From the NCBI GenBank assembly GCA_035048485.1, contig CM068587.1, positions 25,059,534 through 25,123,533 on the forward strand: a stretch of 64,000 bases of DNA. The letters are read 5' to 3'. This document shows positions 57,501 to 64,000 of this stretch, piece by piece. A program made the translations under genes and the position numbers. The DNA is from Pteria penguin. Taxonomy: Eukaryota > Mollusca > Bivalvia > Pterioida > Pteriidae. The notes under the pieces were generated by a model. The model was not told where the DNA came from. It saw nothing but the letters and a program-made list of their open reading frames with translations, and searched no databases. The stretch's first letter is position 1. Each line of letters starts with the position of its first letter.

Positions 57501-60500
57501 CAGACCCACCTGAGGCAGTATGGGATCTTTTACATGCCTATGTGACAGATCCACCTGAAGCAGTATGGGATCTTTTACATGCCTATGTGACAGACCTACC
57601 TGTAGCAGTGTACCTATGTATATTGTGAAACAGGACCACATGATATACTTCCTCATCTGAAGGACAAATAGGGATTAGCATAAGCATTATAAATCACCAT
57701 AGAAAAATCTAAACCGACAGACATGACTGACCCCAGTCCATCAGACTACAGTGCCACACCACTGAACCATCCTGTCCTTGCATATTATTCTAAAGTTACA
57801 AACCTTGACTCCCGTCCATCCTTCCAAAACAACAATAATGCTTTGCCTTTTTGAATAATTTCTACAGATTTTTTCTTTGCTACATCTGCCTCCTGCAAGA
57901 AAATATGTAAGCAGCTATATCCACAGATATAGTGATAAAGCAGATTACTTAAACATACTTATGTTTAATCTGTTTACTAAAAATAGCTCTACATTTCGAA
58001 TTTGTTGAACAGCCTTCAATACAGTGACCTTGAACATTTAATTATCTAACTTTGCAATAGTTTCATTATAATAGTGATTACACAATTCACAGTTCAAAAA
58101 TAGAAATTGGGCACCGCTTAACGATTACAACATGTACATGATATGCCCTCAGTTTATTATCCTAGGTGTCATACTTACTATAACTATATATCTAATCTAA
58201 CTGTGGTAAATTAAGATTACCTCTGATATTTGTAAAATAGTTCAGTTTTCTTCTTCTTCAATTCTTTGTAGATTATTTGATCTTTTTTTGGACAGCATTC
58301 CCCTTCTAATATGCACATCTACATATAATGTTCTTTATTTGTACCAAGTTTCATAAAAATCCCCCCAAAAGGTTTAGGAAGATTGTGAAGACAAAATGGT
58401 GCAGACAGACAGATAGATGGGCAACAGTCGTATAGCATAATATGCCCTTGCAGGCTTATAAAAATGAATGAAATGTAACAAAATTATCATTGTAAATCAG
58501 AAAGTCTGGACAAGATGGCCAGTCATTTGGGAATAGAAAAGTTGACAAACCATTGTGAAAACAGGAAGCGCAGACACGCTGACTTACCACTGTGAAACAG
58601 GAAGTCTAGAGAAGTTAACTTACAAATGTGGAACTGAAAATTTAGACAAGATGACTTATAGGTGCAGCAGTTGGAATACCAATGTGACACATATAGCGTA
58701 GACAAATTATCTTAGTACTGTGAAACACATATTCCAGACAAGTTGGCTTACCAGTGTGGAATAAGCTTAAACAAGTTAACTTACCACTGTGGAGTGATAT
58801 CTTGTTATTTTGTGAACAAATCCAAGATTCCCTTTACGTGATGCAGGAGATGATGCTAAAAATATATGCAGTGATAAACTTTAATGAATAATAATACAAA
58901 AACATATCTGCAATGTATACTATCCAATAAACATGAAAAATATTTCAAAAATTGAAAGTGACAGACAGAGGGGAAATTTGCAGTCCAACAAGTTTCAGAA
59001 GTGGAGGTCTAAAAGCATAACTCAGAGTATGGCTGAAAACTACATGTCACAAAATAGTCCTTGTATATTTATCAAAATATAAGGGCCAGTCTCAGTACAA
59101 CGATACTGATTAATGTAATAGAGATATCATCAAGATATAAGGGCCAGTCTCAGTACAAAGATACTGATTAATGTAATAGAGTTATCATCAAGATATAAGG
59201 GCCAGTCTCAATATAGGGATACCGATTGATGTAATAGGGTTATCATCAAAATATAAGGGCCAGTCTCAATACAGGGATACTGATCAATGTAATAGACTTC
59301 TCATCAAGATATAAGGGCCAGTCTCAGTACAACGATACTGATTAATGTAATAGAGTTATCATCAAGATATAAGGGCCAGTCTCAGTACAAAGATACTGAT
59401 TAATGTAATAGAGTTATCATCAAGATATAAGGGCCAGTCTCAGTACAAAGATACTGATTGATGTAATAGAGTTATCATCAAGATATAAGGGCCAGTCTCA
59501 ATACAGGGATACTGATTAATGTAATAGAGTTATCATCAAGATATAAGGGCCAGTCTCAGTACAAAGATACTGATTAATGTAACAGAGTTATCATCAAGAT
59601 ATAAGGGCCAGTCTCAGTACAAAGATACTGATTGATGTAATAGAGTTATCATCAAGATATAAGGGCCAGTCTCAATACAGGGATACTGATCAATGTAATA
59701 GAGTTATCATCAAGATATAAGGGCCAGTCTCAATACAGGGATACTGATCAATGTAATAGAGATATCATCAAGATATAAGGGCCAGTCTCAGTACAAAGAT
59801 ACTGATCAATGTAATAGAGTTATCATCAAGATATAAGGGCCAGTCTCAGTACAACGATACTGATTGATGTAATAGAGTTATCATCAAGATATAAGGGCCA
59901 GTCTCAATACAGGGATACTGATTAATGTAACAATTATCATCAAGATATAAGGGCCAGTCTCAGTACAAAGATACTGATTAATGTAATAGAGTTATCATCA
60001 AGATATAAGGGCCAGTCTCAGATACTGATTAATGTGACAGAGTTATCATCAAGATATAAGGGCCAGTCTCAGATACTGATTAATGTGACAGAGTTATCAT
60101 CAAGATATAAGGGCCAGTCTCAGTACAAAGATACTGATTAATGTAATAGAGTTATCATCAAGATATAAGGGCCAGTCTCAGTACAAAGATACTGATTAAT
60201 GTAATAGAGTTATCATCAAGATATAAGGGCCAGTCTCAGTACAAAGATACTGAATAATGTAATAGAGTTATCATCAAGATATAAGGGCCAGTCTCAGTAC
60301 AAAGATACTGATTAATGTAATAGAGTTATCATCAAGATATAAGGGCCAGTCTCAGTACAAAGATACTGATTAATGTAATAGAGTTATCATCAAGATATAA
60401 GGGCCAGTCTCAGTACAAAGATACTGAATAATGTAATAGAGTTATCATCAAGATATAAGGGCCAGTCTCAGTACAAAGATACTGATTAATGTAATAGAGT

Positions 60501-62249
60501 TATCATCAAGATATAAGGGCCAGTCTCAGTACAAAGATACTGATTAATGTAATAGAGTTATCATCAAGATATAAGGGCCAGTCTCAATACAAAGATACTG
60601 ATTGATGTAATAGAGTTATCATCAAGATATAAGGGCCAGTCTCAGTACAAAGATACTGATTAATGTAATAGAGTTATCATCAAGATATAAGGGCCAGTCT
60701 CAGTACAAAGATACTGATTAATGTAATAGAGTTATCATCAAGATATAAGGGCCAGTCTCAGTACAAAGATACTGATTAATGTAATAGAGTTATCATCAAG
60801 ATATAAGGGCCAGTCTCAGTACAAAGATACTGATTAATGTAATAGAGTTATCATCAAGATATAAGGGCCAGTCTCAGTACAAAGATACTGATTAATGTAA
60901 TAGAGTTATCATCAAGATATAAGGGCCAGTCTCAGTACAAAGATACTGATTAATGTAATAGAGTTATCATCAAGATATAAGGGCCAGTCTCAGTACAAAG
61001 ATACTGATTAATGTAATAGAGTTATCATCAAGATATAAGGGCCAGTCTCAGTACAAAGATACTGATTAATGTAATAGAGTTATCATCAAGATATAAGGGC
61101 CAGTCTCAGTACAAAGATACTGATTGATGTAATAGAGTTATCATCAAGATATAAGGGCCAGTCTCAGTACAAAGATACTGATTGATGTAATAGAGTTATC
61201 ATCAAGATATAAGGGCCAGTCTCAGTACAAAGATACTGATTAATGTAATAGACTTCTCATCAAAGATATAAGGGCCAGTCTCAGTACAAAGATACTGATT
61301 GATGTAATAGAGTTATCATCAAGATATAAGGGCCAGTCTCAGTACAAAGATACTGATTAATGTAATAGAGTTATCATCAAGACATAAGGGCCAGTCTCAG
61401 TACAAAGATACTGATTAATGTGACAGAGTTATCATCAAGATATAAGGGCCAGTCTCAGTACAAAGATACTGATTAATGTAATAGAGTTATCATCAAGATA
61501 TAAGGGCCAGTCTCAGTACAAAGATACTGATTAATGTAACAGAGTTATCATCAAGATATAAGGGCCAGTCTCAGTACAAAGATACTGATTAATGTAATAG
61601 AGTTATCATCAAGCACAGAAAAGGCCAAAGCATCTTACAGATGAAAAAGAGGGTATATCAATAGATAATACATGTATATTCTTAAAGAATAAACAATAAA
61701 AATCACAGATCACTAAAATATTCAGATATAAGAGAGCTGCGTTACAATTATAGAGAGTGACACTTAATTTATTGTAAATACCATGAAGTTAAAAACTACA
61801 TATGTTATTTGAATAATAAAATGGACTAAGCCATGTGAGTCACACAATCATTGGTTATGAGATATAGATTACGTCAGTGAGGATAATGCAGTAATTTTCA
61901 AAAAGTGGGGTCAACCATTCAGTTGTAAAATTCTATTAATGAAAGGGAGGTTTCACTTCTTAAAAATGGCCCCAGATACCTCTCTTAAGTTTTATTATTA
62001 GACTTTTTGTTTTTTGACCAAAAGGGTTTTGTAGAACTGGAATCTGGATGTACCTATCTATGTACAAAACAATTCTACATAAATATCTGACAGTAGTGAA
62101 CACATTGCAAGTGACATAAGAACATGTTATCTTTTACCTAATATTTTGAAATTTTTTATGGAATGAACCATTAAGCGACCTCTACAACCTGGAATGAGAT
62201 CTGTCAAACTGGAAAACAGTCTTCGTCTTACTGTGGTTGAACAGGCCAT
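45488..62249 (-). CDS. Gamma-butyrobetaine/trimethyllysine dioxygenase family protein (BBOX1-like), complete, 15 exons
   Basis: This family uses Fe(II) and 2-oxoglutarate to hydroxylate trimethylammonium substrates in carnitine synthesis. Fifteen exons on the minus strand give 1305 nt, 434 aa (human BBOX1 387, TMLHE 421), with phases closing at every junction. The N-terminal zinc site is intact: C81, C83 and C86 in RNNCHCGQC, plus H126 in TWSDDHKG. The double-stranded beta-helix has H237 and D239 (FHMD) and distal H384 (RRILHSR) as iron ligands, and R396 (GGIRHL) at the 2-oxoglutarate-binding arginine. It is closer to BBOX1 than TMLHE in SGGESLILDVF, HPEEFQIL and EDVEPYYRAYHKF. The first ~20 residues are Arg/Ser-rich without acids before residue 17 (MACSTTVRRRLFSS), suggesting a mitochondrial presequence. 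Human BBOX1 cage residue W181 aligns with F216, so the substrate is uncertain. Confidence 0.93.
45686..45800. repeat. 23-bp tandem repeat, ~5 copies
   Basis: The unit is 'aggctgtgtcagatacaaac' plus 'tag'. It lies in the BBOX1-like intron 14. Confidence 0.9.
45905..46007. repeat. Small inverted repeat, MITE-like
   Basis: 'ttagtgtatacttgacacct' at the left and its near-perfect complement at the right, with about 60 bp between. Directly left is a second hairpin, 'agagaatagtt...aactattctct' (45849-45900). Confidence 0.8.
46470..46815. repeat. 40-bp minisatellite, ~8 copies
   Basis: The unit is 'gggcatgctgttctgtgtaa' plus 'tttgagagtttacgatcatt'. Diverged units continue on both flanks (about 46150-46470 and 46815-46890). 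The array ends about 50 bp from exon 14 of the BBOX1-like gene, in intron 14. Confidence 0.95.
46931..47035 (-). CDS. BBOX1-like exon 14 (distal iron His, 2-oxoglutarate Arg)
   Basis: Encodes IELRLEEGDLIVFNNRRILH to GGIRHLQ. It holds H384 and R396. The acceptor is CTTCAG and the donor GTAACA. Confidence 0.95.
48280..48348 (-). CDS. BBOX1-like exon 13
   Basis: Encodes EDVEPYYRAYHKFAAAIKYS and PAI. It aligns with VERVQPFYAALKEF of BBOX1. The acceptor is TGTGTAG and the donor GTGAGT. Confidence 0.92.
48568..48750 (+). mobile_element. tRNA-headed SINE, second type
   Basis: The head has box A-like 'tggtgtagtggttaag' and box B 'gggttcgattcccag'. The body has 'ccactatgtttaagaggtca' and 'catgtcgcgatataact'. 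The tail is 'aaatcaaccaaccaacc'. It is in the BBOX1-like intron 12, antisense to the gene. Confidence 0.88.
49138..49191 (-). CDS. BBOX1-like exon 12
   Basis: Encodes IVSVNWAPAFEGPLNVDP. It corresponds to the BBOX1 segment around RINFNNATRD. The donor is GTAAGT. Confidence 0.92.
49954..50014 (-). CDS. BBOX1-like exon 11
   Basis: Encodes REQPVHMVYQKPHIFLNHRD and E. The acceptor is ACTCCAG and the donor GTCAGT. Confidence 0.9.
50750..50931. mobile_element. MITE with TA target duplication
   Basis: Ends 'accttttcccaatttcaaat' and, on the other strand, 'acctttttgccaattttaaa', each continuing 'gatgtaaggg'. TA lies at 50748-50749 and 50932-50933. It is 182 bp and probably mariner-like by its target site. 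It is in the BBOX1-like intron 10. Confidence 0.88.
50999..51139 (-). CDS. BBOX1-like exon 10
   Basis: Encodes KFDDCVSGGESLILDVFYVA to PATFQKIHYN. The acceptor is TTCCTAG and the donor GTATGA. Confidence 0.94.
51976..52100 (-). CDS. BBOX1-like exon 9 (HxD iron motif)
   Basis: Encodes SFDVVSTPKPINVAYSSAGL to DFHMDLIYYESAPGLQFLHC and M. It holds H237 and D239. The acceptor is TGTTCAG and the donor GTAAGC. Confidence 0.95.
52562..52795 (+). mobile_element. Diverged tRNA-headed SINE
   Basis: A box A-like 'tggctcagtcggttaag' is followed by 'gtcttttagataagacaact', 'gtagacatggcatgtgaaag' and 'tgggtctgttacaaatgtc'. It ends near 'gtgatgtaaaacaagaataa'. Confidence 0.7.
53116..53160 (-). CDS. BBOX1-like exon 8
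   Basis: A 45-nt exon encoding VAERIAPIQQTIYGT. Y212 aligns with BBOX1 cage residue Y177. The donor is GTAAGT. Confidence 0.9.
53690..53990. repeat. Interspersed repeat related to 44150-44720
   Basis: Contains two diverged 'ggtatcattaa(t/c)ggtatg' modules and 'ttcactgaagtgtaaaatcg', ending in an (acag)n run near 53936. Confidence 0.6.
54240..54660. repeat. 45-bp tandem array seeded on BBOX1-like exon 7 donor
   Basis: On the plus strand the unit is 'aatatcttcatcattacctt' plus 'tcttgattaaactcattact' and 'atcca'. The last unit contains the real splice site (54657-54658). On the gene strand each unit carries AAAG|GTAATG or a close variant. About nine copies. Confidence 0.93.
54658..54733 (-). 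CDS. BBOX1-like exon 7
   Basis: Encodes SWLRHINTEGVCILKNVPSV to EKTVTK. The donor is ACTAAG|GTAACG. A 45-bp tandem array of donor-containing units starts at this boundary. Confidence 0.9.
55059..55114 (-). CDS. BBOX1-like exon 6
   Basis: Encodes KIPEMEYKAVMSSKKGLL plus two bases. The acceptor is TTTATAG and the donor GTATAA. It is supported mainly by exact phase fit on both sides. Confidence 0.85.
56012..56136 (-). CDS. BBOX1-like exon 5
   Basis: Encodes ESGDLKVTWSDDHKGTIPSL to TELLSSTPK. H126 aligns with the fourth zinc ligand of BBOX1. The acceptor is TCGTCAG and the donor GTACTG. Confidence 0.92.
56371..56489 (-). CDS. BBOX1-like exon 4 (zinc-binding cysteines)
   Basis: Encodes SIWLRNNCHCGQCKQANSGQ to VEIIDIAVT. 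This matches the family pattern VWLRDNCxCxxC. The acceptor is TTCACAG and the donor GTAAGT. Confidence 0.95.
56770..57612. repeat. 45-bp minisatellite expanded from a SINE body
   Basis: The left edge reads 'gtgtcatctgcctggtgcat' and 'caacagacccatctgaagca', the SINE body in its normal order. Then the block 'gacagacccacctgaagcag' plus 'tgtgggatcttttacatg' repeats about 17 times. The frame stays open because 45 is a multiple of three. It is in the BBOX1-like intron 3. Confidence 0.93.
57804..57892 (-). CDS. BBOX1-like exon 3
   Basis: Encodes EADVAKKKSVEIIQKGKALL to LFWKDGRES. The acceptor is CTTGCAG and the donor GTTTGT. Confidence 0.9.
58490..58800. repeat. ~38-42-bp array seeded on BBOX1-like exon 2 donor
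   Basis: Read on the gene strand, units look like 'ttccacagtggtaagtyaac' plus 'ttgtctagac'. About seven diverged copies run from the true boundary at 58785 outward. The copy near 58583-58594 restores ACAGTG|GTAAGT exactly. The copy near 58747 reads ACACTG|GTAAGC. Confidence 0.88.
58785..58855 (-). CDS. BBOX1-like exon 2
   Basis: Encodes ASSPASRKGNLGFVHKITRY to HSTV. The donor is ACAGTG|GTAAGT. The exon end and donor are the first unit of a tandem array extending to about 58490. Confidence 0.85.
59080..61613. repeat. 58-bp satellite-like array, ~43 copies
   Basis: The unit is 'atcatcaagatataagggcc' plus 'agtctcagtacaaagatact' and 'gattaatgtaatagagtt'. Copies are very uniform. Main variants are 'caatacaggg' against 'cagtacaaag', and two copies lacking 'tacaaa' near 60015 and 60068. 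It fills most of BBOX1-like intron 1. Confidence 0.98.
62189..62249 (-). CDS. BBOX1-like exon 1 (presequence)
   Basis: Encodes residues 1-20, MACSTTVRRRLFSSLTDLIP, plus one base. The donor is CCAG|GTTGTA. A second donor 9 nt further on (AGAG|GTCGCT) keeps the frame and would add three residues. Confidence 0.72.
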
Positions 62250-63639
62250 GATACTAGAAAATTATTCAGATGAAAGTTGCTTTAAAATACAAGGTAGTGA
62301 GACCCTTGCATATATGAATATAGTCATTCTTATTGTTTGATATTTAACTGATACAGACTAAATAAATGCATCAATGTAATATATAGACAATAATTAAATA
62401 ACTGTTATTCCACATACCTGAAACTGTAAACAAATACATGTTACATACATTCCAAAGTACCTTAAACTTATGTTGATAGTGTAAAATACCTTTAATTCCC
62501 AAAACTTCAATTTGGCATAAATTCATTTATTCTATGCCAATAATAAAATGTGATATGTATATTGTTCCATGAAAATTATGTCTTGCAGTATAAAGGAAGT
62601 GGGGGTCCTCACAAAAATAAAACTGTATCAATTACAGGTAATTTACAGAGTAATTACAGGTATATCTTTAGGCAAGCTCATACCAATTTTCTGCACTGTA
62701 TCACTGCCTACAACTAAGTAAAGTCCTTCAAGTAATTGTAGCTAGTAATGCGATGTTACCAACCCTCTGTAGTAGTTTATCTCCAAGTTAACATGACATC
62801 ACTGCAATGAAGTCGGCATTACCCTGAGATCAATACTGTTCTGTCGCCTGTGTAACTCTAAGGTTTAGACCACCCTAATATCAGGATATGTAAATAAGAC
62901 TACCTTGAAATCTGTGCTCTTATATCAAAAATGTATACCATGATATTTGATAATAATATACCAGTATGTTTGTCATACTTTATACATCAAAGGCCTTATA
63001 GTGTTGTGTCACACAGATACAAAGTTCAAATTCCTGTCTGACTCATGACATAAGCTCATGGGATGTCAATGAGTAGATAAAATTTCTGTCTGACCTTAAG
63101 TTTACAGTCTATCTATTTTATCTAATAGGTTAATGGTATTATTTTCATACTCCTATTTCATACTCCCAAGACTTTCTTCTTAAATAATTAAAAGAATTTG
63201 TAAAACAAAAATGATAAATGAGTGAATTTATACTATAGGATGAATAAAGGGCTTTAAAGCTTTTAACACTGGTGGAATGAAAACATGTATGCACAAATTT
63301 CAAGCGGTAAGATAGATACCAAAAGGATCAAAGAAAAGTATAAGGAACTCCATTCAAAACATTCTTAATTCTGAATGGCATAGATATAAGTGAAGAAGGC
63401 ACATGGTGCACATTTCCCAAAGTCATAGTGAAATTTTGAATGTCATTTATAATGGCATATTTCAAGTTCAATTAACTGTAGGTAAAAGTGGGATGCAAAT
63501 GTCCTGAAAAATTTTCATTTCATTTCTTGACTGTTTTAAAATGAACTGCAGGCTTTGTAATGGCAAGAGACAAATTTTTACAATTTTGTGATTAAAGACT
63601 ATCAGGTGACCATAAATTAAATGTGGATAACAAAATTAA
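62250..63639. other. Upstream of BBOX1-like gene; no gene recognised
   Basis: AT-rich, no supportable exon or repeat. Should contain the BBOX1-like promoter, but no motif was convincing. Confidence 0.5.
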
Positions 63640-64000
63640 AACAAGATGTATTTGTGAAACATGAATGCCCCCAGCAGCAACAAAGTCCAAGTAAGGCAAA
63701 TTTTGCAATGTCCCACACCTTGAATACACCCCACCCCAGGGGAATATGCATGTGAAATATGAAAGGCCTACCTCTCACAATTCAAAACTTATAACCAAAG
63801 TTAAAGTTTTTGAAATGGAGGTCACAGTCAAGGTCACAAGGTCCAAAATTATTGCACCATCAGAAAGGTCTTGTCACCAGGAATATGCATTTGAAATATG
63901 AAAGCTCTGGCTCTCACAATTCAAAAGTTATTACCAAGGTTAAAGTTTTTGAAATGTAGGTCAAAGGTCATGGTCACTGTCACAACAATCATTCAAATGC
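63640..64000 (-). mobile_element. Family A interspersed repeat, running off right edge
   Basis: Begins 'gtatttgtgaaacatgaatg' and 'cccccagcagc', the same end as 12332, then two sub-units with 'atgaaaggcctacctctcac' and 'atgaaagctctggctctcac', about 148 bp apart. Confidence 0.78.

Noticed and set aside
56923..57545. ORFs encoding repeated TDPPEAVWDLLHAY-type peptides
   Set aside because: They arise from a 45-bp minisatellite derived from a SINE and lie antisense in a BBOX1-like intron. Not a gene.
59080..61613. CRISPR-like array
   Set aside because: The 58-bp units are repeated end to end with no variable spacers.

Overview
This window looks like one piece of a large, AT-rich invertebrate nuclear genome. 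There are no long uninterrupted ORFs. Coding sequence is split into short exons with GT-AG introns, embedded in dense interspersed and tandem repeats. The repeat style suggests a bivalve mollusc: tRNA-headed SINEs with (AATC)n tails, elements built from ~146-bp sub-repeats, and terminal phrases such as 'gggcctcttgtt'. That placement is inference, because no search could be run.

Four protein-coding genes were rebuilt exon by exon, with splice phases that close exactly. (1) The 5' part of DPP3 (dipeptidyl peptidase 3) lies on the minus strand, five exons from 5930 down to 247, and runs off the left edge. (2) WDR12 (ribosome biogenesis, PeBoW complex) is complete on the plus strand, 12 exons, 8407-24502, 420 aa. 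(3) An EAF-family gene (ELL-associated factor) is complete on the minus strand, 7 coding exons, 38406-30992, 246 aa. (4) A gamma-butyrobetaine/trimethyllysine dioxygenase family gene (BBOX1-like, with a probable mitochondrial presequence) is complete on the minus strand, 15 exons, 62249-45488, 434 aa. DPP3 and WDR12 are divergent, WDR12 and EAF are convergent, and EAF and BBOX1-like are tandem. The four act in unrelated housekeeping processes (peptide turnover, rRNA maturation, transcription elongation, carnitine-type metabolism); nothing suggests a functional cluster.

Most of the rest is repeats. Tandem arrays: 43 bp (3836-5600), 38 bp (6165-6765), 40 bp (19894-20245), ~39 bp (28648-30165), 69 bp (44953-45357), 40 bp (46470-46815), 45 bp (54240-54660), 45 bp derived from a SINE (56770-57612) and 58 bp with about 43 copies (59080-61613). 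DNA-transposon-like elements have visible terminal inverted repeats: 12483-13402, 16792-17739, 26743-26963, 29075-29917, 36285-37521, 38755-39890, 40583-41096 and 50750-50931. A decayed LINE 3' end lies at 37590-38171.

The most unusual pattern is that three separate tandem arrays (WDR12 exon 6, BBOX1-like exon 2, BBOX1-like exon 7) begin exactly at a 5' splice site. They repeat the exon end plus donor outward into the intron, creating rows of decoy donors. A second theme is that several different repeat families carry internal monomers of about 143-147 bp, close to nucleosome-core length. A third is a TTAA-flanked element carrying a P2X7-receptor-C-terminus-like reading frame.
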